A DNA stretch of 64,000 bases. It comes from an uncultured Pseudodesulfovibrio sp. Its GTDB lineage: Bacteria; Desulfobacterota; Desulfovibrionia; Desulfovibrionales; Desulfovibrionaceae. A program made the translations under genes and the position numbers. The notes beneath the pieces were generated by a model that did not search any database, was not told where the DNA came from, and was given only the letters and a program-made list of their open reading frames with translations. The stretch spans positions 1,649,501 through 1,713,500 of the forward strand of contig NZ_OY776488.1 in assembly GCF_963675635.1 (NCBI RefSeq), given 5' to 3'. Shown piece after piece: positions 39,010 to 48,336 of this stretch (position 1 is the first letter of the stretch; each line of letters starts with the position of its first letter).

Positions 39010-39594
39010 ATGAAAAATATTTTAAACCCTGAAATACTCCACAAAAACCTAATATTGCTATCTATTTTTATTGCGACATATGAATTTTCTAAAGACATCA
39101 TAATAACTAGACCTCAAGACTTATTCATAACTGGTTTTGATGATGCCGAAATCACAATTAGCCCTGATTATAAAAAACATGTGCTCTCACGAAACAAAAG
39201 CCCATTGTATGCCTCCTTAGATTGGTTCAAAGAACAATCAGCCATAGACCAAAACGATATTCAAATTTTCGAAGAAATAAAAAACACAAGAAATGAAGCT
39301 GTTCATGAAATGATGACAATAATCAAAAATGGCCCTTCAAAGAAATTCGAACAGGCTTTAAAAAATCTGACAACTCTACTATATAAAATTGAAAAATGGT
39401 GGTTTGTAGAAATAGAATTCCCAATTATAGCCGATAGGTACCCTACCATAACAGACCCAAAAGAAGCTTTCCCAGGAACAATGTTACTCGTTAAAATAAT
39501 TCAAGAAATTGCTCTTGGAGATGAAAATGAACGCAATCGTATTTATGAAGAATTCATTAAAAAAACATCTACAAACAAGCAAACATCTACTTAA
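39010..39594 (+). CDS. AT-rich orphan gene with HEPN-like Rx4H motif
   Basis: 194 residues, predicted all-helical and soluble apart from a hydrophobic N-terminus. Base and codon use are clearly AT-rich (AAA, AAT and ATA codons) against GC-rich neighbours, a sign of transfer. EIKNTRNEAVHEMM (about 95-108) contains R-N-x3-H, the Rx4-6H signature of HEPN domains, which are often RNases in toxin and abortive-infection systems. No partner gene is adjacent. It has its own terminator. Product function is not known; HEPN is a motif-based guess. Confidence 0.7.
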   Translation: MKNILNPEILHKNLILLSIFIATYEFSKDIIITRPQDLFITGFDDAEITISPDYKKHVLSRNKSPLYASLDWFKEQSAIDQNDIQIFEEIKNTRNEAVHEMMTIIKNGPSKKFEQALKNLTTLLYKIEKWWFVEIEFPIIADRYPTITDPKEAFPGTMLLVKIIQEIALGDENERNRIYEEFIKKTSTNKQTST

Positions 39595-39597
39595 TTT

Positions 39598-39628
39598 AAG
39601 GGCCGCCCTTATGGGCGGCCCTTTCTCT
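39598..39628. terminator. Terminator after the HEPN-like gene
   Basis: AAGGGCCGCCC (39598-39608) pairs perfectly with GGGCGGCCCTT (39613-39623), then TCTCTTTT. Being GC-rich, it contrasts with the AT-rich gene and may also end the cysK-fusion transcript coming from the other side. Confidence 0.85.
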
Positions 39629-39653
39629 TTTCAATCATATCTCTTAATTCAAT

Positions 39654-41933
39654 CTACGCTTTGAACACCCTCGGGATTCCGGCGGTGTCTTCTACTCTGA
39701 ATCCGGCCTGTGCGATGGAATCTCTCAGTGCGTCGGACTGTGTAAAGTCTTTGGCTTCTCTTGCCTTTTGGCGATCTGCGACCATGCCCTGGACGTCGTT
39801 GGGGAGTTCACTCAGGGGAACCGGCATCTGGGTGGGGTCGAGAATGCCGAGGATGGAGTCGATATTCATGAGTTCATCGTGGCAGGCTTTGGCTGCAGCT
39901 CCGGTAAGGGCGTTGTCTGCGGCCCAGCCGTTGACGTGTTTGATGAACTTGAAGAGCGTGGGCCAGAAATGATGGAATTTGAGACCATCATCCATAGCAG
40001 TTTTGAACCCTGCCTTGAGGTCGAAGACGGCCTGTTCCACGTCGCGAGACACGGCATCCCCATTGGCATCGAGAGCAAGGGTCAGGACGGCCGCGCCTTC
40101 CTGTACCTTGCGCCAGTTGCGCGCCCACATGGAGAGGTTTTCGTCCGAGGCGCACAGCGGTTTGCGATTCGCCACTGAGAGCAGCCAGCAACGGGCCGCA
40201 CGGTAGCCGCCGAGTTTTTCAGCCACGGCATCAAGTCTGCCGCCATCGCTATCCGAAGACTGCTGGCAGACCATCCAGGCTTGGAGTTCGCGACCAGCCG
40301 TTGACCAGATGGCGCGCAGGTTCTCCAGATGTGGGAAACGGTGCTTTTCAGAACCGATCATAACATCGATGCGCGGCAGCACATCAAGTGCAGTGGCTGC
40401 GTGTTGCAGGAACCAGCTCGGGCGCACGTTGCCCCATTGGGTTTCCACGACTTCGCCCCGTTTCAAATCAAACAACGTAGCCCGTTTCAACAGTGTGAAA
40501 TCAAGCGGGTTGTCCTTGACGTACGAATTCAGGTCTACGGTATGACCGCCGGACACCTTGTCCATATCGACGTCCGCGATCTCACCGTACCGCTTGTCGC
40601 GGAACACGTCGAAATACACGCTTCTGAGTTTCTCATAGGCCAACCCCTTGCCGAGCAGTTTACGGCACAGGGACAATGACGTGTCATTACTGCCGGACGA
40701 CAGCGGAAAACTGATGGATTCTGTCAATCCCATGTCACGGGCGCGATCAAGCACACCTTTCAACCGGTCGGAAGCAAAGGCTTCACGACTGATGCCCCCC
40801 TCTCGGGCGGCGGCAAGCGTACGGTCATCCATATCCGTCAGACCGGCGGCGGCGTTCACCGTCACACCGGAAGCCTTCATGTGCCGAATAAACACGTCAA
40901 GCAACGAGAGCCTGCGCCATGAATCAATGGAATCCGGGTCATCAAGGCTCGGCCCCATAGTATATAGGCCAAGGCCATTGGAACCGTTGAGCATCTTGTC
41001 CGCACCGGATGCCATGTCATAAATAGTCACGCCACTGCCGGGCTGCTGCCTATACAAAGGCGTTGAAAGATATCGTTCGCCGGAATCAGGGAAAATAGCG
41101 ACCACAGTGCCGGATTCCATGCGCTCGGCCAACTGGATGGCTCCGCCCAGAGCCGCTCCAGAGCTCATGCCAGCGAAGATACCTTCTTCACGCGCCAGCT
41201 TGCGACAATAACCAAAGGCGGTCTCGTCATCCACATGCAGGACTTCATCGAGCGTGTTTTTGTCATATATACCGGGAGGATAGGACTCGAGCATATTCTT
41301 GAGCCCCTGAATCTTGTGACCCGCATACGGCTCCACTGCGGCAACATGAACGTCGCCCATTTCATGCAGTCGCTTGGCAATACCCATGGCCGTACCGGAC
41401 GTGCCGAGGCAGACGACACAATGCGTGACCTCGCCGTGTGTCTGTTCCCATATTTCCAGGCCGGTACCGTTGTAATGCGCGGTAATACACGCCGGATTAT
41501 TGTACTGATCCATAAGTACATACTTGTCCGGCTCTTCACGCGCATAGCGGTATGCCTGCTCAATGGCGCCATCCGTGGCGAGATGCCCGGGGGTCAATTC
41601 AAGTTCGGCCCCGTATGCGGCCATGATCATCTTGCGCTCTTCCGACGCGGTCTCCGGCATGAGCATCTTGATGCGATACCCCTTGATGGCGGCGACCATG
41701 GCAAGCCCCACGCCGGTATTACCGGACGTGGCCTCAATGATGGTCTTGTCGGGAGTCAGTTCGCCCGAGTCCTCGGCTGCCTGAATCATGGCGGCAGCCA
41801 CGCGATCCTTAACCGATCCGCCGGGGTTCTGGCACTCCAGTTTCGCCAAAATCCTGACGTTGGGATTAGGGTTCAGGTGGCGTATCTCCACCAGCGGTGT
41901 ATTTCCGATTAATGCAAGTAAATTTGTATTCAT
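39654..41933 (-). CDS. Cysteine synthase fused to a degenerate cysteinyl-tRNA synthetase
   Basis: 759 residues from MNTNLLALIGNTPLVEI at 41933 (GAGGGGG upstream). Residues 1-300 are a complete O-acetylserine sulfhydrylase: PLP Lys42 in GGSVKDR, TSGNTG at 69-74 and GTSGTAMGIA. From ~320 the chain follows CysRS (LYTMGPSLDD, LSLLDVFIRHMKASG, FDVFRDKRYGE). It ends with the CysRS-type tail (ADRQKAREAKDFTQSDALRDS and on). The HIGH and KMSKS motifs and the Cys of the zinc site (VCGP replaced by TMGP) are gone, so aminoacylation is unlikely. A regulatory or tRNA/cysteine-sensing role is possible. Confidence 0.9.
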   Translation of the reverse strand: MNTNLLALIGNTPLVEIRHLNPNPNVRILAKLECQNPGGSVKDRVAAAMIQAAEDSGELTPDKTIIEATSGNTGVGLAMVAAIKGYRIKMLMPETASEERKMIMAAYGAELELTPGHLATDGAIEQAYRYAREEPDKYVLMDQYNNPACITAHYNGTGLEIWEQTHGEVTHCVVCLGTSGTAMGIAKRLHEMGDVHVAAVEPYAGHKIQGLKNMLESYPPGIYDKNTLDEVLHVDDETAFGYCRKLAREEGIFAGMSSGAALGGAIQLAERMESGTVVAIFPDSGERYLSTPLYRQQPGSGVTIYDMASGADKMLNGSNGLGLYTMGPSLDDPDSIDSWRRLSLLDVFIRHMKASGVTVNAAAGLTDMDDRTLAAAREGGISREAFASDRLKGVLDRARDMGLTESISFPLSSGSNDTSLSLCRKLLGKGLAYEKLRSVYFDVFRDKRYGEIADVDMDKVSGGHTVDLNSYVKDNPLDFTLLKRATLFDLKRGEVVETQWGNVRPSWFLQHAATALDVLPRIDVMIGSEKHRFPHLENLRAIWSTAGRELQAWMVCQQSSDSDGGRLDAVAEKLGGYRAARCWLLSVANRKPLCASDENLSMWARNWRKVQEGAAVLTLALDANGDAVSRDVEQAVFDLKAGFKTAMDDGLKFHHFWPTLFKFIKHVNGWAADNALTGAAAKACHDELMNIDSILGILDPTQMPVPLSELPNDVQGMVADRQKAREAKDFTQSDALRDSIAQAGFRVEDTAGIPRVFKA

Positions 41934-42071
41934 GATAGCCCCCTCGTAATTCCTTGGGCTGATTTGGCATTTCTTGTCCGCACGGTAGGGGAAATTGATT
42001 TTCAGTGCAACTGGCATACAACGTGCAAATCACGTCCAGCACCGTCATTTTTTGAGCACAACGAGGAAAGC

Positions 42072-43847
42072 ATGAGCGCATACCCCTTTCTGAAAGACAA
42101 CATCGAATACCTGCAACGCACCGGCAATCCGGTGTTTCAGTGGCTGTCCGCCAGCGATTTCCATGAAGAAAAACTGATGAACAATCTTTTCATCAACCAG
42201 TTCGGCATCCACGACTGGCGTATGGAGGACGGCAACGGCATGTTCGAATCCCTGCCGCCGGACGGACTGTTCGCGGGTTGGCTGCATCCGGAAAAGGCTC
42301 GGACCTCGGCAACTTTCGTGATCGGCTCCAACCTCGGCTACGGCGTAAACCATCTGCTCAAGAATACACCGGATACCCACAAAATCATGCTCATGGAACC
42401 GCGTGCCGAAATGCTGCTCGCCTGTCTGGGCCAGACCGATTACCGCCCATTCTTCGAGAACAAGAAATTCCATCTCATGGTGCCGGACGAACGGTTCGTT
42501 GCCGAAGTGGTCCGTAACCTCGACCTGCAATTCGTCTACGGTCAGATTCACCTCAAAAGTGACATCGCAAGCCGTCAGCTCGGCCCGGAATACGCCAAGT
42601 GGGCACGGATTATCAAGAACCGGCTGGAGAACTTCTCGCTTGAGCTCTCTACCCTGCGTTTTCGGCAGGACGTCATGGTCGGCAACGAGATCAACAATTT
42701 TCAACGCGCCATGCAGGACGGCAGCCTCAAATCCATTAAAGGCAAGGGCGCAGGCGTGGGTGCAGTCATCCTCGGAGCCGGCCCCAGTCTCGAAGCAATG
42801 GCTCCCAAACTCAGGGAAAACCCCGGCCATGTTCTCTACGCCTGTGCGCTCCAGACAGTGCCGACACTCCAGCGCCTCGGCATCAAGCCACACCTATGCG
42901 CGGCAATCGACTACGACAAATCCATGCTCAAGATTTTCGAACGGCTGGACCCGGACTTCGTTCAGGACGTGCCGCTCATCTATTCCACAAAGATCGACCC
43001 CATGGTGCTCAAACGGTACCCCGGCCCCACGCTCCCGCTGTGGACAATCGGCGGACTCGGCACATACGTGCTCAAGGAGCGCGACATGGTTATGGACGCA
43101 GGCGGCAACGTCTCCGTGACCCTCTCCCGATTCCTGCGTATCTGCGGAGTAAACCACCTGCTGCTGGCAGGTCAGGACTATGCATGGCTGAATGGCAAAT
43201 CCCATTCAGGCGGACATCACAACGAAACAACAAATATGACGAAACGCTCCTACCACCAGACCACCAAGAATCTGGACGGTGAGGACATTCTGACCACTGT
43301 GCAGTACATGACAGCCAAGCGTGAATTGGAAGACGACCTCAAACAGGCACAATTCCCCATCTATAATTTGTACGGCGGCGGCGTTCCCATTGAAGGCACG
43401 AAGGTCGTGGACATCGACTCCCTCTACTCGGAAGGCATTCTTGCTTCTGCACCGGGAAGCGTTGATCGTCTCCGGTCCGCCCTGCTGGACTGCCGGGGTA
43501 GCATCCCGCCCATCCGGCTGGAACCGCGCTCTCCCATGTGGACGACGTCCCTGCGCAATGCCGAAAAGCATCTGACAAAACTGTTCCACAACATCTCCGG
43601 CAACCAGTCGGAAATCCATGCGGCCCTCACGCGCATCGAACTGTTCATCAAGCAGGACCCGCTGTACCTTCCGTACCTGTTCAACGAAACACTGGACCTC
43701 GCCGGACTGACCCGGGCCAAGGCCGATTATGACAGAAAAGACCTGCCCGAGTTCAAACGAATCGCCAAAATCATCCTGAAAAAAGTCCGGGAAATGGACC
43801 GTATGGTCTGCGTCACCGGCGATAAATCCAGACAATCAGCGGCATAG
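42072..43847 (+). CDS. Maf/DUF115-family motility accessory factor-like protein
   Basis: 591 residues from ATG 42072 (GAGGAAAG upstream). The central Rossmann-like domain begins GVGAVILGAGPSLEAMAPKL and includes CAAIDYDKS and HLLLAGQDYAW, typical of DUF115/MAF_flag10 proteins. These transfer nonulosonic acids (pseudaminic or legionaminic acid) to flagellin. No flagellin or sialic-acid synthesis gene is in the window, so the acceptor is inferred. It is divergent from the cysteine synthase fusion. Confidence 0.8.
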   Translation: MSAYPFLKDNIEYLQRTGNPVFQWLSASDFHEEKLMNNLFINQFGIHDWRMEDGNGMFESLPPDGLFAGWLHPEKARTSATFVIGSNLGYGVNHLLKNTPDTHKIMLMEPRAEMLLACLGQTDYRPFFENKKFHLMVPDERFVAEVVRNLDLQFVYGQIHLKSDIASRQLGPEYAKWARIIKNRLENFSLELSTLRFRQDVMVGNEINNFQRAMQDGSLKSIKGKGAGVGAVILGAGPSLEAMAPKLRENPGHVLYACALQTVPTLQRLGIKPHLCAAIDYDKSMLKIFERLDPDFVQDVPLIYSTKIDPMVLKRYPGPTLPLWTIGGLGTYVLKERDMVMDAGGNVSVTLSRFLRICGVNHLLLAGQDYAWLNGKSHSGGHHNETTNMTKRSYHQTTKNLDGEDILTTVQYMTAKRELEDDLKQAQFPIYNLYGGGVPIEGTKVVDIDSLYSEGILASAPGSVDRLRSALLDCRGSIPPIRLEPRSPMWTTSLRNAEKHLTKLFHNISGNQSEIHAALTRIELFIKQDPLYLPYLFNETLDLAGLTRAKADYDRKDLPEFKRIAKIILKKVREMDRMVCVTGDKSRQSAA

Positions 43848-43870
43848 CCATACACTCCCCCATCAAAATG

Positions 43871-43898
43871 AAAATCCCCTGCATGTCAGGGGATTTTT
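43871..43898 (+). terminator. Terminator after the Maf-like gene
   Basis: AAAATCCCCTG (43871-43881) pairs with CAGGGGATTTT (43887-43897), then T. Confidence 0.88.
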
Positions 43899-43952
43899 CG
43901 TTTGCAGACCGGCTCTTGCGGTTCACTCCGAAAAGTGAAATAGTCCACGCCC

Positions 43953-44144
43953 ATGGACGACAAGAAACCCTACCTCACTGACGACGGAACCCTGGTTATC
44001 CCCTTCGAGTGTGCGGACCACGCCTACAAATACTGGAAACAGGAAGGCAAGCCCATGACCGAAATCCTCACGGAGTTGAACGCCAGCCCAGAAGTCTGGG
44101 CCAAGTACACGTACAAGAAACATCCTGAGTCCGAAGAATCATAG
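43953..44144 (+). CDS. Small acidic protein, unknown function
   Basis: 63 residues, soluble, with many Asp/Glu/Lys residues and a fairly high aromatic content (ADHAYKYWKQEGKP, VWAKYTYKKHP). The codon pattern is like the neighbours and it fits exactly between the Maf-like gene and the PAP2 gene on the same strand. The ribosome binding site is weak. No family is recognised. Confidence 0.5.
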   Translation: MDDKKPYLTDDGTLVIPFECADHAYKYWKQEGKPMTEILTELNASPEVWAKYTYKKHPESEES

Positions 44145-44202
44145 AATCGGTGCACTGATTGCACCCGCTTGCTCCCGCACCCCGTATATCATATAAAACC
44201 GC

Positions 44203-44832
44203 ATGCGCAGACATTCCCTCACACAGTGGGCGCTCTTTTCCACGCCCCTTCTCATACTCCTTGCCATAGTCTGGTTCGGTTTCCATACCGAAGCCGACGT
44301 TGCCGCCTATTTCAAGGCCCATCGGATAGCACACCCCGGACTCAAGGCAGTCATGAAATTCATCACGGACTGGAGCAATCCGTTCTTCTATGCGCTCTAT
44401 GCCGTCATGCTCATCGTGGCCATAAAAAACCGCAACCATGAACGACTGCGTTTCGTCCTTGTCCTACTCGTAGTACAGGCCATCGTGGCCGGACTGTGTG
44501 TTCATTTCCTGAAAATGACCATAGGCCGTCCCCGCCCCGGACAGGGCGAATGGTTCGAACCGCTCTCCACAAGCGGTACACAGCACTCCCTGCCGTCAGG
44601 GCATACCACCGAAATCACAGGGTGGACCCTGCCGCTGGTTCAACGCCTGAATCGCACATGGATCACCGCACTTTTGGGTTTATTCATCGGAACTGTCGGC
44701 TTTTCCAGAATATATCTCGGTTGGCATCATCCCTCTGATGTCTTCTTCGCCTGGCTGCTCGGCAGCGTGGGAGGTTTTGCCACCACCATCATCGCAGGTT
44801 CAACGCTTTTCAGAAAAAAGGCCAGACAATGA
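44203..44832 (+). CDS. PAP2-family membrane phosphatase
   Basis: 209 residues with about six membrane helices. The three phosphatase motifs are KMTIGRPRP, PSGHTTE and SRIYLGWHHPSD. Members dephosphorylate undecaprenyl-diphosphate, phosphatidylglycerol phosphate or lipid A. The 4-nt overlap (ATGA) with the downstream ArnT-type gene suggests a shared task: recycling polyprenyl carrier or remodelling lipid A. Confidence 0.9.
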   Translation: MRRHSLTQWALFSTPLLILLAIVWFGFHTEADVAAYFKAHRIAHPGLKAVMKFITDWSNPFFYALYAVMLIVAIKNRNHERLRFVLVLLVVQAIVAGLCVHFLKMTIGRPRPGQGEWFEPLSTSGTQHSLPSGHTTEITGWTLPLVQRLNRTWITALLGLFIGTVGFSRIYLGWHHPSDVFFAWLLGSVGGFATTIIAGSTLFRKKARQ

Positions 44833-46451
44833 CATCCACTGCCGCCTCCATATGGGACAGACTCGCCAAACACCCATGGCTGACCATGACATTCGCCGTA
44901 TTCGCTCAAACATGGTTCTGCCTCAGCAACCGCGCCCTCTGGTTTTCCGATGAAGTCCGCTACGCCAACGCCTACCAGAATCTTGTGCTGAACGGAAAAT
45001 GGATGGTCCTGTCGCTCAACGGCCAACCCTACCCCGACAAGCCGCCCGTCTATTTCTGGTTCCTTTGGCTGCTGGACACCGTTACGCCCATGGATATGCC
45101 CGGTGTGTTTTTTCTCGGCGCAGCCCTGTCCGGCCTGTTCTTTCTGTATGGAGCCTATTTCCTGGCCCGGTCTCTGAATTTTGACAGGTCCGTCAGTCTG
45201 GCGTCCACGCTGATCCTGCTCTCCACATTTTTCCTCGTGGCCCTGTTCCATTATTCGCGCATGGACCTCATGTTCGCAGCACTTATCGTGGTCAGCCATG
45301 CCTGCCTGTTCCGCGCTTTCAATGAAAAGACACAGGGCAAGTGGCCGCTCTACGCCTTCCTGATTGCCGGAATCGCCACGCTGATCAAAGGGCCGCTCGC
45401 ATTCATCTTTCCCTTATTGACATCCGGCATTTATCTGGCCTGGCGCGGCGAGTTGAAAAAACTTTTCACCCGTCAGATGGGACTTGGCCTGCTCGCCATG
45501 ATTGGTATCCTGCTCGCATGGGTGGCAGGTGTCATGCTCGTGGAAGGCCCGGACTTTCTACTGAACACGGTCCTCGGCAAACACGTCATTCAGCGCGCAA
45601 CAAAAACATTCCACCATCGTGAATCTTTCTATTATTACTTTGTTGCCTTCCCACTGGCATGGCTCCCATGGACACTGATCCTGTTCGTTGCTCCCATAAA
45701 GAGATACTTGTCCATCAAAACATGGGGCGAACTCTGGACCACCAGGAAACAGGCCGGACCTCATGCCTTCCTGTGGATCATGTTCGCGACCATCTTCATT
45801 TTCCTGTCGAGCCTGAGCGGCAAGGTACTCATCTATATCCTGCCCATGTTCGCGCCGCTGGCTCTCCTGACCGGCGCGGCCATACATTCCATGAATGAAG
45901 AACGCACCAACCGCTTCTGGATGCTCGTGGGTGGACTCTGGACGGTCCTCGGCATCGGCCTGATACTGGCTGGAGACCTTCTGCCTTTCCCGGTTCCCAT
46001 CAGAGGCATGGGCATTGCCGCAACCATACTGCTGTGCGGTGGCGCAGCGATTTTCCTGATGCGTAAATACGGCAGCAAAGCCGCATTGCTCACGACCGCG
46101 CTTGCCATGATTATCTGGCTCTATCCGGTAGGTCTCATGGTCGCCCCCTCACTGGACGACGGCATGAGCACCAAGCGACAGGCCAAAATCATGAGCGAAT
46201 TCGTAGACAAAGGCTACGTCCCCTACGCTCTCAAGATTTACTCAGGAATCTTCACGTACTATGCCGAACACAATTTCAGAGAGACCAACCACCTGCCGGA
46301 ATTCCTTGAATGGACGCAAAACCAAGACAAGGTTGTACTCGTTATCAGGGAAAGGCATTGGAACGACTGGAAAGACCAGCTCCCGGATTTCCACATCGTG
46401 GACCGGCAATCAATTGCCGGCATGATGTATCTTGTTGCCATCAAGGGATAA
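44829..46451 (+). CDS. ArnT/PMT-type polyprenyl-phosphate glycosyltransferase
   Basis: 540 residues, GT-C fold with 11-13 membrane helices. The first periplasmic loop has the catalytic acidic pair in WFSDEVRYANAYQNL, followed by DKPPVYFWFLWLLD, the ArnT/PMT_2 pattern. ArnT transfers aminoarabinose from undecaprenyl phosphate to lipid A. The exact sugar here is unknown, since no arn synthesis genes are in the window. It is translationally coupled to the PAP2 phosphatase. Confidence 0.88.
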   Translation: MTSTAASIWDRLAKHPWLTMTFAVFAQTWFCLSNRALWFSDEVRYANAYQNLVLNGKWMVLSLNGQPYPDKPPVYFWFLWLLDTVTPMDMPGVFFLGAALSGLFFLYGAYFLARSLNFDRSVSLASTLILLSTFFLVALFHYSRMDLMFAALIVVSHACLFRAFNEKTQGKWPLYAFLIAGIATLIKGPLAFIFPLLTSGIYLAWRGELKKLFTRQMGLGLLAMIGILLAWVAGVMLVEGPDFLLNTVLGKHVIQRATKTFHHRESFYYYFVAFPLAWLPWTLILFVAPIKRYLSIKTWGELWTTRKQAGPHAFLWIMFATIFIFLSSLSGKVLIYILPMFAPLALLTGAAIHSMNEERTNRFWMLVGGLWTVLGIGLILAGDLLPFPVPIRGMGIAATILLCGGAAIFLMRKYGSKAALLTTALAMIIWLYPVGLMVAPSLDDGMSTKRQAKIMSEFVDKGYVPYALKIYSGIFTYYAEHNFRETNHLPEFLEWTQNQDKVVLVIRERHWNDWKDQLPDFHIVDRQSIAGMMYLVAIKG

Positions 46452-46517
46452 TCCTGCCCTGAGGCTCCGATGGGGTTAGACAAAGTCTAGACATTCCATT
46501 ATAGTCGGTTATTAGTC

Positions 46518-47150
46518 ATGGGTAAAAAAGTAACGCATATACTCCTAGCCTTACTGATCACCTCCTCTGCCGGATGTGCGGTCTATCCTGCCGTGCAGAT
46601 AGCAGGCGGTGCTATGACAGGATATGATGCAGCCATGCTTGCTGACGAATATATCCCGCGCGAACACGTGGAAGGTGGCGGGTTGTCGGTCAATCAGGAC
46701 AAAATGCTCCAGCGTAGATTACGTGAACGGCTGGAACTCAACGGCATGACCGTGTCTGCCCACGTCATCGACGCCAAGGCATATCTCATCGGTCAGATAG
46801 CGGATCGCTCACGTGCAGACTACGCCATCAAAACCGCGTCCACAGTGCAGGGCATCAAGACCATTACCTGCAAATTCTATCCGCCCACCACGCACCGCGA
46901 AGCACGAAAAGACCAGCGTATCCATGCCGAACTGTCAGAACAGTTGCAGAAAACCCTGCGACTGCGAGGCGCCGACCTCCGAGTAGAAGTCATTCGCTCA
47001 CAGGCCATCATTATCGGCAAAGCACAAAACTACTCGCAAAAGACTGCTGCCGTGGCTATCGCTTCAGAAATCGGTGACATCACCCAGGTGATTGATTACA
47101 TCGCCGTGGATGCACCGACCGCTGAAGGCGATGAAGTCGCGAGCAACTAA
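46518..47150 (+). CDS. Lipoprotein with two BON domains
   Basis: 210 residues with lipobox SAGC (Cys20). Two BON repeats (about 65-125 and 135-200; AHVIDAKAYLIGQIADRS, VEVIRSQAIIIGKAQNYS) follow a short Gly/Ala linker. This is the layout of DolP/YraP-like outer-membrane lipoproteins that bind anionic lipids. It follows the ArnT-type gene by 66 bp and ends in a strong terminator. Confidence 0.8.
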   Translation: MGKKVTHILLALLITSSAGCAVYPAVQIAGGAMTGYDAAMLADEYIPREHVEGGGLSVNQDKMLQRRLRERLELNGMTVSAHVIDAKAYLIGQIADRSRADYAIKTASTVQGIKTITCKFYPPTTHREARKDQRIHAELSEQLQKTLRLRGADLRVEVIRSQAIIIGKAQNYSQKTAAVAIASEIGDITQVIDYIAVDAPTAEGDEVASN

Positions 47151-47220
47151 CATGTGAAGCATACCTCTGACGGCTTAAGGACCTTTTTCAGATTGTTCTT
47201 TGGGCCCTCTGAAGGCTATT

Positions 47221-47262
47221 AAACAAAAGCCCCTGTCTCTCATGAGACAGGGGCTTTTGTTT
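47221..47262. terminator. Bidirectional terminator
   Basis: A perfect 19-bp stem, 47221-47239 with 47244-47262, and a TCAT loop. A-rich and T-rich ends suit both the BON lipoprotein gene and the Gfo/Idh gene converging on it. Confidence 0.93.
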
Positions 47263-47281
47263 ATTCACTGTACTTGCTGTA

Positions 47282-48205
47282 TTAGCAGCTGGCGCAATCG
47301 AAGATGCGGTCGAAGGTCTTGAGAACTTCAAGACCGTCTTCGCCGGTGATAGGCACCGGGGTACCATTACGCAGAGCATTCAGGAACTGGGTCAGTTCCT
47401 CTTTGACAGGCTCACGGAACATGAGCGGCCATTCGCGGACGGAATAGGATTTGTCGTAGGTGGAAAAAGCCGAGTATTCCTTAACCTCCTGCGTGATCAG
47501 ATTGGCCTGGATGTACTTTGATTCGCAGGCAACGTTGATCTTGCGTCCCTTGTACGGGGTCACCCAGTTGGTGGTGATATTGGCAAGCACACCGTTTTCC
47601 ATCTCGGCAGTAATGAGAGCAGAGTCCTCATGCTTGCCAATGGAGGTGGAAGAGACCGCGTACACAGACTTGAATTCGGAGCCTGTCAGGAAGCGAATAA
47701 GGTCGATATCATGCGAGCCGAGGTCCTTGATGACACCCACGTCCTGAATTCGCGGAGGATACGGTCCGACGCGCTCGATCTGAATCGAAATAACATCGTC
47801 ACCGATCAGTTCCTTGACGCGTTCGACAGCCGGATTGAAACGCTCGACATGACCAACCATGAGGGCGACGCCCTTTTCCTTGGCCTTGGCGACCAGATCT
47901 TCACCTTCGGTAGCAGAAACAGCCAAAGGCTTCTCGATGATCACGTTGATGCTCTTATCCATGATCTTCAGGCCGGTCTCGTGATGCAGGCTGGTAGGGA
48001 CGCACACGGACATGGCATCCAATTCGTTCTCCAGCAGTTCATCAAGACTGGCAAAGGTCTTGACGCCAAACTGGGCTGCGACTTCTTCACGAGCTTTTTC
48101 ATCAACATCGACCACACCGACAACTTCCACATCAGCCATTTCAGTGTAGTTGCGCAGATGGACGCGGCCCATCCAACCCAACCCGACAACGCCTACTTTC
48201 AACAT
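47282..48205 (-). CDS. Gfo/Idh/MocA-family oxidoreductase, possibly UDP-sugar dehydrogenase
   Basis: 307 residues. The N-terminal NAD-binding fold has KVGVVGLGWMGRVHLRNY; the sugar-binding part has IIEKPLAV and GHVERFNPAVE. It lies divergently next to lpxB. In several bacteria a Gfo-family enzyme (GnnA) oxidises UDP-GlcNAc at C3 for amide-linked lipid A and sits among lpx genes, so that role is possible. The aminotransferase partner GnnB is not in the window. The C-terminus ends CASC. Confidence 0.8.
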   Translation of the reverse strand: MLKVGVVGLGWMGRVHLRNYTEMADVEVVGVVDVDEKAREEVAAQFGVKTFASLDELLENELDAMSVCVPTSLHHETGLKIMDKSINVIIEKPLAVSATEGEDLVAKAKEKGVALMVGHVERFNPAVERVKELIGDDVISIQIERVGPYPPRIQDVGVIKDLGSHDIDLIRFLTGSEFKSVYAVSSTSIGKHEDSALITAEMENGVLANITTNWVTPYKGRKINVACESKYIQANLITQEVKEYSAFSTYDKSYSVREWPLMFREPVKEELTQFLNALRNGTPVPITGEDGLEVLKTFDRIFDCASC

Positions 48206-48336
48206 ATATATATCCTCGTTCAGAGTTTCATGTTTGCGAAAGCTATCTACAGGGCAAATCCGACCATTGCAACCCCGGCGGACCGATTATACACGCTTCC
48301 CTTGCCCAGAATTGTCTCATACGATACTAAACACGC

